Shown here: positions 44,971 to 52,705 of the stretch, piece after piece
Layout of the letters: each line of letters starts with the position of its first letter
How positions within the stretch are numbered: position 1 is the stretch's first letter
NCBI RefSeq assembly: GCF_003096035.1
Contig: NZ_CP029186.1
Span: forward strand, 1,935,001 to 1,999,000
Direction: 5' to 3'
Source of the DNA: Flavobacterium album
GTDB taxonomy: Bacteria; Bacteroidota; Bacteroidia; Flavobacteriales; Flavobacteriaceae
Length of the DNA: 64,000 nt
The notes under the pieces: model-generated
Seen by the model: only the letters and a program-made list of their open reading frames with translations
What the model was told of the DNA's origin: nothing
Database searches by the model: none
Position numbers and translations under genes: made by a program

Positions 44971-46113
44971 ATGAATTTCGAATATAGCGAAACGCAAAAC
45001 ATGATCGCGCAGTCGATCAGGGATTTTGCAGAACAACACATTCGTCCGAATATTATGGAGTGGGACGAAAGCCAGCATTTTCCGGTAGACCTTTTTAAAA
45101 AATTAGGCGAGATGGGCTTTATGGGTGTCCTTGTTCCTGAGGAACTTGGGGGTTCCGGCCTTGGTTACCATGAGTACATTACCATTGTCGAGGAGATTTC
45201 TAAGGTAGACCCTTCCATCGGGTTGTCGGTTGCAGCACACAATTCACTATGTACCAACCACATTTTGACTTTTGGTAACGAAGAGCAAAAGAAAAAATGG
45301 ATACCAAAACTAGCTACTGCCGAGCACATCGGTGCATGGGGCCTTACAGAGCATAATACCGGGTCTGACGCAGGCGGAATGAATACTACTGCTGTAAAAG
45401 ACGGCGACCACTGGATTGTGAACGGTGCCAAGAACTTTATCACGCATGCAAAATCAGGCGACATTGCTGTGGTTATAGTGCGTACCGGCGAAAAAGGCGA
45501 CTCTAAAGGTATGACGGCTTTCGTCTTCGAAAAAGGCATGCCGGGCTTTACCAGCGGTAAAAAAGAAAACAAGCTGGGCATGCGTGCCAGCGAGACCGCC
45601 GAGCTTATATTTGATAACTGCCGCGTCCCTGATGCTAACAGGCTGGGCGAGGTAGGCGAGGGCTTTATCCAGGCGATGAAAGTGCTTGACGGCGGAAGGA
45701 TATCTATTGGCGCATTGTCATTGGGTATAGCAAAGGGCGCTTATGAAGCTGCATTGAAATATTCAAAAGAGCGCCACCAGTTCGGCCAGCCAATCAGCAA
45801 TTTCCAGGGCATTGCCTTCAAGCTTGCAGATATGGCTACCGAGATCGAAGCGTCGGAGCTATTGCTTCACAAAGCGGCTTACCTTAAAAATAATAATAAG
45901 AAAATGACTGTTGCCGGCGCTATGGGCAAAATGTATTCTTCGGAGGTATGTGTGCGCGTTTCCAATGAGGCGGTACAGATCCATGGAGGCTACGGCTATA
46001 CCAAGGATTACCCGGTTGAAAAATTTTACCGTGACTCCAAGCTGTGCACGATTGGCGAAGGTACTACAGAGATACAAAAGCTGGTTATATCACGCAACCT
46101 GCTTAAAGAATAG
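44971..46113 (+). CDS. acyl-CoA dehydrogenase
   Basis: About 380 aa, FAD enzyme of the ACAD family for the first oxidation step in fatty-acid or branched-chain breakdown. Signatures: GAWGLTEHNTGSDAGGMNTTA (flavin region), KENKLGMRASETAELIFDNC, GRISIGALSLGIAKGAYEAAL, VQIHGGYGYTKDYPVEKFYRD and the catalytic Glu in TIGEGTTEIQKL near the C-terminus. Length and motifs suit short-chain/butyryl or isovaleryl types; the chain length is not decidable by eye. Start ATG 44971 (MNFEYSETQ) agrees with the promoter. Followed by a strong terminator. Confidence 0.95.
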   Translation: MNFEYSETQNMIAQSIRDFAEQHIRPNIMEWDESQHFPVDLFKKLGEMGFMGVLVPEELGGSGLGYHEYITIVEEISKVDPSIGLSVAAHNSLCTNHILTFGNEEQKKKWIPKLATAEHIGAWGLTEHNTGSDAGGMNTTAVKDGDHWIVNGAKNFITHAKSGDIAVVIVRTGEKGDSKGMTAFVFEKGMPGFTSGKKENKLGMRASETAELIFDNCRVPDANRLGEVGEGFIQAMKVLDGGRISIGALSLGIAKGAYEAALKYSKERHQFGQPISNFQGIAFKLADMATEIEASELLLHKAAYLKNNNKKMTVAGAMGKMYSSEVCVRVSNEAVQIHGGYGYTKDYPVEKFYRDSKLCTIGEGTTEIQKLVISRNLLKE

Positions 46114-46132
46114 TTTTGACTCTATAATATAT

Positions 46133-46163
46133 AAACGGGCTGCTTAAGGGCAGCCCGTTTTAT
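46133..46163 (+). terminator. terminator of the acyl-CoA dehydrogenase
   Basis: AAACGGGCTGC / GCAGCCCGTTT stem with a 6-nt loop and T-rich tail. Confidence 0.93.
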
Positions 46164-46252
46164 TTGGTTTGACAAACAATGCATTGGTTTACAGTGATAA
46201 ATGCCCGGAATAAAAATTTCAAATTTATAATTCATAATCTAAAATAATGTTT

Positions 46253-46260
46253 TAAGTTTG
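46253..46260 (+). promoter_or_regulatory. -7 box TAAGTTTG of rpsU
   Basis: TAnnTTTG match 28 bp before the rpsU ATG. Confidence 0.65.
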
Positions 46261-46273
46261 CAGCCTTAACGAG

Positions 46274-46280
46274 AGGAGGT
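46274..46280 (+). promoter_or_regulatory. rpsU: Shine-Dalgarno AGGAGGT of rpsU
   Basis: A complete anti-SD match placed 8 nt before ATG 46289, which is exceptional in this window: ribosomal protein, tuf and rpo starts lack it. In Flavobacterium bS21 helps hide the 16S 3' end, and a strong SD on the rpsU mRNA is known to allow translation by ribosomes lacking bS21, giving autoregulation. An out-of-frame ATG (46284) opens a three-codon frame just before the start. Confidence 0.85.
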
Positions 46281-46288
46281 GTTATGCT

Positions 46289-46483
46289 ATGTTAATTATT
46301 CCAATTAAAGACGGAGAGAATATCGATAGGGCGCTAAAGCGTTACAAGCGTAAATTCGACAAAACCGGAGTTGTTCGTCAGTTAAGGCGTCGTCAGGCGT
46401 TCATCAAGCCATCTGTATCAAGGAGGGCTGAGATCCAGAAAGCAGCTTATATCCAGGGACTACGCGACTCATTAGAGAACTAG
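46289..46483 (+). CDS. rpsU: 30S ribosomal protein bS21
   Basis: 64 aa, basic, full length. MLIIPIKDGENIDRALKRYKRKFDKTGVVRQLRRRQAF is shortened here to its marks IDRALKRYKRKF and RQLRRRQAF, which are conserved in bS21; the C-terminal IQGLRDSLEN is typical of Bacteroidota. It sits at the 30S platform next to the anti-Shine-Dalgarno. Preceded by its own promoter and a strong SD and followed by a terminator that overlaps the promoter of the xer gene. Confidence 0.97.
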   Translation: MLIIPIKDGENIDRALKRYKRKFDKTGVVRQLRRRQAFIKPSVSRRAEIQKAAYIQGLRDSLEN

Positions 46484-46506
46484 TAGTTTTTTCGGATCAA
46501 AATAAT

Positions 46507-46550
46507 AACCGTTACCGCTAAAAGTTTAACTTTGCGTGTAACGGTTTTTT
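46507..46550 (+). terminator. rpsU terminator with embedded promoter of the next gene
   Basis: Stem AACCGTTAC (46507-46515) / GTAACGGTT (46538-46546), 22-nt loop, T run to 46550. The xer -7 box TAACTTTG lies in the loop at 46527-46534 and its ATG follows the T run directly. Confidence 0.85.
46527..46534 (+). promoter_or_regulatory. -7 box TAACTTTG of the xer gene
   Basis: TAnnTTTG match inside the terminator loop, 16 bp before ATG 46551; the leader would be roughly 10-12 nt. Confidence 0.65.
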
Positions 46551-47453
46551 ATGGTTAACAGCAAACAGGCATACCGCGATTACCTGCAGAAAGAGAAGAA
46601 CTATTCCCTTCTCACCCTGCGCGCCTACCTGGACGACATTACCGCTTTTGAGTCGTTTATTAAGGCGTGCGATGAAGGCGCAGCGCTCGAAGAGGTAAAC
46701 TACAGCCAGGTGCGGAGCTGGATTGTGCAGTTGGTGGATGATGGTATATCGAATTCGTCTGTCAACAGGAAAATGTCCTCCCTCAAATCTTTCTATAAAT
46801 TTCTTCTCAAAGCCAAACAGATAGAGTCCAGCCCGCTTCAAAAGCATAAGGCACTCAAAACCGAAAAAAAAGTTCAGGTTCCTTTTTCGGAGAAGGAACT
46901 TCAGGATGTTGTCGACTTCAATGAATACCCAGAAGATTTTGAGGGTATACGCAACAGGCTTATTATAGAGTTGTTCTACACTACAGGCATGCGCCGTGCA
47001 GAGCTTATCGGGCTTACACTGGGAAGCTACGATCCCGAAAATCAGACGCTTAAAGTATTGGGTAAACGGAATAAAGAAAGGATACTGCCGGTGCTTGGCT
47101 GTACAGCTGAGCTTATAAGCAAATACATGGCTGAAAGGCAACGGCTTCCGGGTATCCGCGACAGGGATGTGTTAATTTTGAATGCCAAAGGAGATAAAAT
47201 CAGCGAATCGTTTGTTTATAGGTTAATAAATTGTTACTTTAGTGTTGTCTCCGGCAAGGTGAAAAAGAGCCCGCACATTTTGCGGCATACTTTTGCAACA
47301 CACCTTCTTAATAACGGGGCGGATTTAAATTCAGTAAAGGAATTATTAGGCCACGCAAGTTTATCATCCACACAAATATATACCCACAGCAGTCTTGCAG
47401 AGTTAAAAAAGGTGTATGGTGATGCCCACCCGCGCAGCCGTCGTGATTCCTAA
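46551..47453 (+). CDS. tyrosine recombinase, XerC/XerD-like
   Basis: 300 aa. N-terminal SAM-like core-binding domain (about 3-90), catalytic domain from about 110. All catalytic residues are present: R148 ([12 protein letters not shown]), K172 ([10 protein letters not shown]), H242 and R245 ([13 protein letters not shown]), H268 ([15 protein letters not shown]) and nucleophile Y277. It fits the chromosome dimer resolution recombinases; whether it is XerC or XerD cannot be told by eye. It lies between rpsU and hpf in a housekeeping setting common in Flavobacteria, not beside an integrated element. The hpf region starts directly after its stop codon. Confidence 0.92.
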   Translation: MVNSKQAYRDYLQKEKNYSLLTLRAYLDDITAFESFIKACDEGAALEEVNYSQVRSWIVQLVDDGISNSSVNRKMSSLKSFYKFLLKAKQIESSPLQKHKALKTEKKVQVPFSEKELQDVVDFNEYPEDFEGIRNRLIIELFYTTGMRRAELIGLTLGSYDPENQTLKVLGKRNKERILPVLGCTAELISKYMAERQRLPGIRDRDVLILNAKGDKISESFVYRLINCYFSVVSGKVKKSPHILRHTFATHLLNNGADLNSVKELLGHASLSSTQIYTHSSLAELKKVYGDAHPRSRRDS

Positions 47454-47480
47454 ATGTCTAACGATAAAAAAGTTATAATT

Positions 47481-47783
47481 ATGAAAGTAAATGTTCATGC
47501 AGTCAACTTTACGGTTGACAGGAAACTGGTTGGCTATGTTCAGGAGAGATTGGATAAGCTTGAAAAGTATTATGATAAAGTAGTGACTTCGGATGTGTTT
47601 TTTAAGCTGGACAATACAAGCGATAAGGAAAATAAGATTGCAGAGATAAAGATTGCAGTCCCGGGAGATGAGTTCATAGTCAAAAAACAGTGCAAATCAT
47701 TTGAGGAAGCGGTAGAACTTGCGGCTGAATCAATGGAACGTTTACTGATGAAAAGAAAACAAAAAATCAGGGCTCATTCATAA
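47481..47783 (+). CDS. hpf: ribosome hibernation-promoting factor, short form
   Basis: About 100 aa from ATG 47481 (MKVNVHAVNFTVDRKL), the usual family start; an in-frame ATG directly after the xer stop (47454) would add nine residues. The fold beta-alpha-beta-beta-beta-alpha is visible: RLDKLEKYYDKVVTSDVFF, IAEIKIAVPGDEFIV, KSFEEAVELAAESMERLLMKRKQK. It binds the 30S decoding site and inactivates or dimerises ribosomes in stationary phase. Lacks the C-terminal domain of long HPF. Probably translated from the xer transcript. Confidence 0.93.
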   Translation: MKVNVHAVNFTVDRKLVGYVQERLDKLEKYYDKVVTSDVFFKLDNTSDKENKIAEIKIAVPGDEFIVKKQCKSFEEAVELAAESMERLLMKRKQKIRAHS

Positions 47784-47807
47784 TGAGAAAAAAAATATCA
47801 AAAATGT

Positions 47808-47837
47808 TTTGATTAAAAAATAAAATCTATACATTTG
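47808..47837 (+). promoter_or_regulatory. promoter of the tRNA-tuf cluster
   Basis: TTTG (47808-47811), 18-nt spacer, TACATTTG (47830-47837): the best consensus promoter in the window, fitting strong stable-RNA transcription. Confidence 0.85.
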
Positions 47838-47838
47838 C

Positions 47839-47866
47839 AGTCCGTTAGAAATAGCGGACTTTTTTA
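47839..47866 (+). terminator. hairpin terminator of hpf, directly after the tRNA promoter
   Basis: 9-bp stem AGTCCGTTA / TAGCGGACT (one G-T pair) with a GAAA tetraloop and TTTTTT tail. It lies 1 bp past the tRNA promoter's -7 box and before tRNA-Thr, so tRNA transcripts begin in or at this hairpin. Confidence 0.85.
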
Positions 47867-47875
47867 TTATAAGTT

Positions 47876-47949
47876 GCCGGTGTAGCTCAGCTGGCTAGAG
47901 CAGCTGATTTGTAATCAGCAGGTCGTGGGTTCGAGTCCCTCTATCGGCT
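47876..47949 (+). tRNA. tRNA-Thr (anticodon TGT)
   Basis: 74 nt. Acceptor GCCGGTG pairs with TATCGGC, D arm GCTCAGCTGGCTAGAGC, anticodon stem CTGAT / ATCAG around TTTGTAA, T arm GTGGGTTCGAGTCCCTC. CCA is not encoded. Confidence 0.97.
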
Positions 47950-47994
47950 CAAATATCGTTTTCGATAAGCAACTGAAAAGTAAAAGGTTAAGGA

Positions 47995-48075
47995 GGGGAG
48001 ATACTCAAGCGGCCAACGAGGACGGACTGTAAATCCGTTGGGAAACCTTCGCAGGTTCGAATCCTGCTCTCCCCA
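47995..48075 (+). tRNA. tRNA-Tyr (anticodon GTA)
   Basis: 81 nt with a long variable arm (class II). Acceptor GGGGAGA / TCTCCCC, discriminator A, anticodon loop CTGTAAA, T arm GCAGGTTCGAATCCTGC. CCA not encoded. Confidence 0.97.
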
Positions 48076-48171
48076 CAAAACTTTTGTTTTGAATGATAAA
48101 TTGTGAATGTTGAATGATTGCCGCAAGGGAATTTAAAATATAGCATTTAAAATTTAAAATAAATGGAAGCC

Positions 48172-48243
48172 GCCGGTGTAGCTCAGGGGTAGAGTGCTTC
48201 CTTGGTAAGGAAGAGGTCACGGGTTCAAATCCCGTCATTGGCT
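48172..48243 (+). tRNA. tRNA-Thr (anticodon GGT)
   Basis: 72 nt. Acceptor GCCGGTG / CATTGGC, anticodon stem CTTCC / GGAAG with loop TTGGTAA, T arm CGGGTTCAAATCCCG. Second threonine isoacceptor of the cluster. The usual tRNA-Gly of such tuf-linked clusters is absent. Confidence 0.97.
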
Positions 48244-48295
48244 CAACGTTAGAATTTGAACACTAATTATATAACTAAGATTAAATTATTAAATC

Positions 48296-49483
48296 ATGGC
48301 AAAGGAAACTTTTGATAGGTCGAAGCCGCACCTTAACATAGGTACAATCGGGCACGTTGACCACGGTAAAACAACCCTTACAGCTGCTATTACAAAAGTA
48401 TTGGCAGATGCAGGTCTTTCTGAGGCTAAGTCATTCGACCAAATTGACAACGCTCCTGAAGAAAAAGAAAGGGGTATTACTATTAATACTTCACACGTAG
48501 AGTATGCTACAGCTAACCGTCACTATGCGCACGTTGACTGTCCGGGTCACGCGGATTACGTGAAAAACATGGTTACAGGTGCTGCCCAGATGGACGGTGC
48601 TATCCTTGTGGTTGCTGCAACAGACGGACCGATGCCACAAACACGTGAGCACATCCTTCTTGGTCGCCAGGTAGGTGTTCCTCGTATGGTTGTTTTCATG
48701 AACAAAGTGGATATGGTTGATGATGCTGAGCTTCTTGAGCTTGTAGAAATGGAAATCCGTGACCTTCTTTCTTTCTATCAGTATGATGGAGATAACGGAC
48801 CGGTTATCCAGGGATCTGCTCTTGGTGCACTTAACGGTGAGCCAAAATGGGTTGATACAGTAATGCAATTGATGGATGCTGTTGATACTTGGATCGAGCT
48901 TCCTGCACGTGACGTTGATAAGCCATTCCTAATGCCGGTTGAAGACGTATTCACAATTACTGGTCGTGGTACTGTTGCTACAGGCCGTATCGAAACAGGT
49001 GTTGCTAACACAGGTGACCCGGTTGAAATCATCGGTATGGGTGCTGAGAAACTTACTTCTACAATCACTGGTGTTGAGATGTTCCGTAAAATCCTTGACA
49101 GGGGTGAAGCTGGTGACAACGTAGGTCTTCTTCTTCGTGGTATCGATAAGTCTGATATCAAAAGGGGTATGGTTATCATTAAGCCGGGATCTGTTAAGCC
49201 GCACGCTCACTTCAAAGCTGAGGTTTATATCCTTAAGAAAGAAGAAGGTGGACGTCACACTCCATTCCACAACAACTACCGTCCTCAGTTCTACGTTCGT
49301 ACAACTGACGTAACAGGAACAATTTCTCTTCCTGCAGGTGTTGAGATGGTTATGCCAGGTGATAACCTTACTATCGATGTACAACTACTTAGTCCAATCG
49401 CTCTTAGCGTAGGTCTTCGTTTCGCTATCCGTGAGGGTGGTCGTACAGTAGGTGCAGGTCAGGTTACTGAAATTCTTGACTAA
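48296..49483 (+). CDS. tuf: elongation factor Tu
   Basis: 395 aa, carries aminoacyl-tRNA to the ribosome. GTPase motifs: [10 protein letters not shown] (G1), the GITI switch I segment, [12 protein letters not shown] (G3), NKVDMVDD (G4) and GSALGAL (G5); beta-barrel domains 2 and 3 follow ([34 protein letters not shown]). Ends [10 protein letters not shown]. Lies downstream of three tRNA genes under their strong promoter. Codon use is of the highly expressed kind. No SD before the ATG, as usual for Bacteroidota. Confidence 0.99.
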   Translation: MAKETFDRSKPHLNIGTIGHVDHGKTTLTAAITKVLADAGLSEAKSFDQIDNAPEEKERGITINTSHVEYATANRHYAHVDCPGHADYVKNMVTGAAQMDGAILVVAATDGPMPQTREHILLGRQVGVPRMVVFMNKVDMVDDAELLELVEMEIRDLLSFYQYDGDNGPVIQGSALGALNGEPKWVDTVMQLMDAVDTWIELPARDVDKPFLMPVEDVFTITGRGTVATGRIETGVANTGDPVEIIGMGAEKLTSTITGVEMFRKILDRGEAGDNVGLLLRGIDKSDIKRGMVIIKPGSVKPHAHFKAEVYILKKEEGGRHTPFHNNYRPQFYVRTTDVTGTISLPAGVEMVMPGDNLTIDVQLLSPIALSVGLRFAIREGGRTVGAGQVTEILD

Positions 49484-49500
49484 TTATTTTTAAATAAATA

Positions 49501-49536
49501 AAAAGCCAGCAGATGCTTGTGCATCGGCTGGCTTTT
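49501..49536 (+). terminator. hairpin terminator of tuf
   Basis: AAAAGCCAGC / GCTGGCTTTT enclosing a second stem GATGC / GCATC with TTGT loop; one A-G mismatch between. It stands 5 bp before tRNA-Trp. Confidence 0.9.
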
Positions 49537-49541
49537 AACAA

Positions 49542-49612
49542 ACGGGCGTAGTTCAAGGGTAGAATAGCGGTCTCCAAAACCGTTGATGGGGGTTCGAATC
49601 CCTCCGCCCGTG
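49542..49612 (+). tRNA. tRNA-Trp (anticodon CCA)
   Basis: 71 nt. Acceptor ACGGGCG / CGCCCGT, discriminator G, anticodon stem GCGGT / ACCGT with loop CTCCAAA, T arm GGGGGTTCGAATCCCTC. CCA end not encoded. Classic position before secE. Confidence 0.97.
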
Positions 49613-49628
49613 CAAAAAAGGAAATACA

Positions 49629-49823
49629 ATGAAGGTTACCAATTATATATCAGAGGCATTTGGCGAGCTAAAAACGAATGTTACCTGGCCTGAGTGGTCA
49701 GAGGTACAGCGCCTTACAATTATTGTTGCGGTTTTTTCGGTAATATTTGCCCTGATCACCTTTGGTGTTGATAAAGGCTTCGAGGTCCTTGTGGCAAAAG
49801 TGTATAGTTTCTTAAAAAACTAA
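49629..49823 (+). CDS. secE: preprotein translocase subunit SecE
   Basis: 64 aa, single-helix bacterial SecE. The conserved FGELKTNVTWPEWSEVQRLT amphipathic segment comes before a transmembrane helix (about 30-52: TIIVAVFSVIFALITFGVDK). Clamps SecY in the translocon. Starts 16 bp after tRNA-Trp; nusG follows 7 bp later. Confidence 0.96.
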   Translation: MKVTNYISEAFGELKTNVTWPEWSEVQRLTIIVAVFSVIFALITFGVDKGFEVLVAKVYSFLKN

Positions 49824-49830
49824 TTTTATA

Positions 49831-50385
49831 ATGATGACTGATAACAGTGTCAAAAAGTGGTATGTCGTTAGAGCGGTAAGCGGTCAGGAAAATAAAGTTA
49901 AGAACTATATCGAAACCGAGATCAACAGGCTTGGCATGGCAGATTATGTTTCCCAGGTTCTTGTGCCTACCGAGAAGGTAGTGCAGGTGCGCGAAGGAAA
50001 GAAAATCAGCAAAGACAGGGTGTACTTTCCGGGATATGTAATGATTGAGGCTAACCTGACAGGTGAAATACCACACATAATAAAGTCTATAGCCGGTGTT
50101 ATCGGTTTTCTTGGAGAAACAAAAGGTGGCGATGCAGTGCCATTGCGCCTTTCTGAGGTAAACAGGATGCTTGGTAAGGTAGACGAACTGTCTGTGAAGA
50201 CTGATAATGTTTCGATACCATTTACGGTAGGCGAGACGATCAAGGTGATAGACGGGCCTTTCAACGGTTTTAACGGTACGGTTGAAAAGGTAAATGAAGA
50301 AAAGCGTAAGCTTGAGGTTATGGTGAAGATCTTCGGAAGGAAGACCCCGCTGGAACTCAGCTTTATGCAGGTTGAAAAAGTATAA
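49831..50385 (+). CDS. nusG: transcription termination/antitermination factor NusG
   Basis: 184 aa. N-terminal NGN domain (KKWYVVRAVSGQENKVKNYI ... VYFPGYVMIEANL) binds RNA polymerase; C-terminal KOW (about 130-184: GETIKVIDGPFNGFNGTVEKV, ending LSFMQVEKV) contacts Rho or ribosomal S10. Length normal. Start could be ATG 49831 or the adjacent 49834. Confidence 0.97.
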   Translation: MMTDNSVKKWYVVRAVSGQENKVKNYIETEINRLGMADYVSQVLVPTEKVVQVREGKKISKDRVYFPGYVMIEANLTGEIPHIIKSIAGVIGFLGETKGGDAVPLRLSEVNRMLGKVDELSVKTDNVSIPFTVGETIKVIDGPFNGFNGTVEKVNEEKRKLEVMVKIFGRKTPLELSFMQVEKV

Positions 50386-50408
50386 TTTTTGTTACACTTA
50401 TTATAAAT

Positions 50409-50436
50409 CACATCCTCGCTTCCAATTGAAGATGTG
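50409..50436 (+). promoter_or_regulatory. hairpin in the rplK leader
   Basis: CACATC / GATGTG with an inner TTC / GAA pair in the 68-bp gap between nusG and rplK. May be a regulatory leader for the ribosomal operon (L1-type feedback is known elsewhere); not tested. Confidence 0.4.
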
Positions 50437-50453
50437 CTAAATCTTTTAAAGAA

Positions 50454-50891
50454 ATGGCTAAAGAAATTAGTAAAGTAGTTAAACTACAAGTTAAGGGAGG
50501 TGCTGCGAATCCGTCGCCACCGGTTGGACCTGCTTTGGGAGCTGCGGGCGTTAATATCATGGAGTTCTGTAAGCAGTTCAATGCCAGGACCCAGGATAAG
50601 CCCGGCAAAGTTTTACCGGTACAGATTACTGTGTACAAAGACAAATCTTTCGAGTTTGTTGTTAAAACGCCACCGGCTGCTATACAGCTGATGGATGCTG
50701 CCAAGCTAAAAGGCGGATCGGGTGAGCCGAACCGTAAAAAAGTTGCAAGCGTTACCTGGGATCAGATCAGGGCTATCGCAGAAGACAAAATGCCGGACCT
50801 GAATGCTTTCACTATCGAGAAAGCAATGAGCATGGTTGCCGGTACTGCAAGGTCTATGGGTATAACCGTATCAGGAGCAGCTCCTTTTTAA
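50454..50891 (+). CDS. rplK: 50S ribosomal protein uL11
   Basis: 145 aa. [35 protein letters not shown] is summarised by its marks [16 protein letters not shown] and [11 protein letters not shown]; the C-terminal rRNA-binding half ends [13 protein letters not shown]. Part of the GTPase-associated centre. First of the L11-L1-L10-L7/L12 set. Confidence 0.98.
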   Translation: MAKEISKVVKLQVKGGAANPSPPVGPALGAAGVNIMEFCKQFNARTQDKPGKVLPVQITVYKDKSFEFVVKTPPAAIQLMDAAKLKGGSGEPNRKKVASVTWDQIRAIAEDKMPDLNAFTIEKAMSMVAGTARSMGITVSGAAPF

Positions 50892-50909
50892 TCGTAAAAA
50901 GAAAACGAA

Positions 50910-51599
50910 ATGGCAAAATTGACAAAAAAACAGAAAGAGGCTGCTTCAAAGATTGAGAAGAACAAGCTGTATTCATTGAAAGATGCATCTGCATTGATCA
51001 AGACAGTTGCTTCTGCAAAATTTGATGAGTCTGTTGATATCGCAGTACGTCTGGGTGTAGATCCAAGAAAAGCGAATCAAATGGTAAGGGGCGTTGTGGC
51101 GCTTCCTCACGGAACAGGTAAAGATGTAAGGGTTCTTGCCCTTGTAACTCCTGACAAAGAAGCTGAAGCTAAAGCTGCCGGTGCAGACTTCGTAGGTTTA
51201 GATGATTACCTTCAGAAAATCAAAGACGGCTGGACTGATGTTGATGTTATCATCACAATGCCTGCAGTAATGGGTAAACTTGGTCCTTTGGGTAGGATAC
51301 TTGGTCCTCGCGGACTTATGCCGAACCCTAAGACCGGTACTGTTACTATGGAAGTAGGTAAAGCAGTTCAGGAAGTGAAAGCCGGTAAAATTGACTTTAA
51401 AGTTGATAAGACAGGTATCGTTCACGCCGGTATTGGAAGGATCTCTTTTGATGCTGACAAGATCACCGAGAATGCTCACGAAATTATCCAGACATTAATC
51501 AAACTGAAGCCAACTGCAGCTAAAGGCCAGTACATAAAGAGTATCCATATCTCATCTACTATGAGCCCGGCTATTCCTTTAGATCCTAAAGCAGTTTAA
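50910..51599 (+). CDS. rplA: 50S ribosomal protein uL1
   Basis: 229 aa, full length. [39 protein letters not shown] and [10 protein letters not shown] are the standard L1 signatures. Forms the mobile L1 stalk and often represses its own operon by binding the mRNA. 18 bp after rplK. Confidence 0.98.
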   Translation: MAKLTKKQKEAASKIEKNKLYSLKDASALIKTVASAKFDESVDIAVRLGVDPRKANQMVRGVVALPHGTGKDVRVLALVTPDKEAEAKAAGADFVGLDDYLQKIKDGWTDVDVIITMPAVMGKLGPLGRILGPRGLMPNPKTGTVTMEVGKAVQEVKAGKIDFKVDKTGIVHAGIGRISFDADKITENAHEIIQTLIKLKPTAAKGQYIKSIHISSTMSPAIPLDPKAV

Positions 51600-51622
51600 T
51601 TGGCAGTTAAAAATTTTATATT

Positions 51623-52138
51623 ATGACCAAAGAAGAAAAATCAAGAGTTATTGAAGATTTAACTGCACAGTTGGCCGGTACTAATGTTGTATATGTTACC
51701 GATATTTCCGGCCTGAATGCTGAAAATACTTCAAACCTTAGAAGGGCTTGTTTCAAAGCGGGCATTAAGCTTGAAGTTGTTAAGAACACCCTGCTTGAAA
51801 AAGCAATGGGCAGCCTTGACAATAACTATGGCGACCTGCCTTCTATACTGAAAGGAAGCACTTCTATAATGATCGCAGAGAACGGAAACGCTCCTGCTAA
51901 AATCATCAAGGAATTCCGTAAAAAATCTGATAAGCCTGTACTAAAAGGCGCTTACATCCACGAAGCAGTATTCATCGGCGACAACCAGCTTGATGCCCTT
52001 GTATCGCTTAAATCTAAGGATGAAGTTATCGGAGAAATCATCGGTCTTCTTCAGTCTCCTGCTAAAAATGTTGTTTCTGCTCTTAAATCAGGCGGCAGCA
52101 CTATTGCAGGACTTGTTAAAACGTTATCTGAAAGGTAA
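51623..52138 (+). CDS. rplJ: 50S ribosomal protein uL10
   Basis: 171 aa. N-terminal rRNA-binding domain (VVYVTDISGLNAENTSNLRR, KVVKNTLLEKAM-like VVKNTLLEKAMG) and the C-terminal helix that holds L7/L12 dimers (about 135-171). Only 23 bp separate it from rplA, so the long L10 leader known in E. coli is missing. Confidence 0.97.
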   Translation: MTKEEKSRVIEDLTAQLAGTNVVYVTDISGLNAENTSNLRRACFKAGIKLEVVKNTLLEKAMGSLDNNYGDLPSILKGSTSIMIAENGNAPAKIIKEFRKKSDKPVLKGAYIHEAVFIGDNQLDALVSLKSKDEVIGEIIGLLQSPAKNVVSALKSGGSTIAGLVKTLSER

Positions 52139-52200
52139 CACCACCGCGAGAACGCACTTAATAAATTATATATTACAAACTATTTAAAACGATAGAAAAA

Positions 52201-52578
52201 ATGGCAGATTTGAAACAATTCGCAGAACAACTAGTTAACCTTACTGTTAAAGAAGTTAACGAACTAGCTACAATATTGAAAGATGAGTATGGAATCGAGC
52301 CTGCAGCTGCTGCTGTAGTTGCTGCTGGTCCTGCTGCTGGCGGAGACGCTCCTGCTGCTGAAGAGCAAACTGAATTTACAGTAGTTCTTAAAGATGCCGG
52401 TGCTTCTAAACTTGCTGTAGTTAAAGCTGTAAAAGAACTTACAGGACTTGGACTTAAAGAAGCTAAAGACCTAGTTGACGGAGCTCCTGCTAACGTTAAA
52501 GAAGGCATCTCTAAAGATGAGGCTGAAGGCCTTAAGAAATCTCTGGAAGAAGCCGGAGCTGTTGTTGAGCTTAAATAA
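52201..52578 (+). CDS. rplL: 50S ribosomal protein bL12
   Basis: 125 aa. N-terminal dimerisation helices ([20 protein letters not shown]), an alanine/glycine hinge (about 38-55) and the globular factor-binding domain ([20 protein letters not shown] ... EAGAVVELK). Followed by a strong hairpin before rpoB. Confidence 0.98.
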   Translation: MADLKQFAEQLVNLTVKEVNELATILKDEYGIEPAAAAVVAAGPAAGGDAPAAEEQTEFTVVLKDAGASKLAVVKAVKELTGLGLKEAKDLVDGAPANVKEGISKDEAEGLKKSLEEAGAVVELK

Positions 52579-52611
52579 GCTTACATAGGTTAAAAAACCC
52601 AGGTTTAGGCC

Positions 52612-52655
52612 TTGAGAAGAACTCTCAAAGGCCTAAACCATTTTTCGTATAATAA
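52612..52655 (+). terminator. rplL-rpoB attenuator hairpin
   Basis: Stem beginning GGTTTAGGCCTT with a single bulged A and an inner GAGA / TCTC (52612-52649), then ATTTTT. About 16 bp of pairing. It can limit read-through from ribosomal protein genes into rpoBC. Confidence 0.88.
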
Positions 52656-52705
52656 CATTTTATACGCTTTTATTTAAATTATTTTAATCAAAATTTTGTC
52701 CATTG

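Noticed and set aside
46551-47453. Tyrosine recombinase as the integrase of a mobile element
   Set aside because: It lies in a housekeeping neighbourhood (rpsU, hpf) with a XerC/D-like length and motif set; no attachment repeats or cargo are present.
48076-48171. A tRNA-Gly between tRNA-Tyr and tRNA-Thr(GGT), as in other tuf clusters
   Set aside because: No cloverleaf can be drawn in this 96-bp AT-rich spacer.
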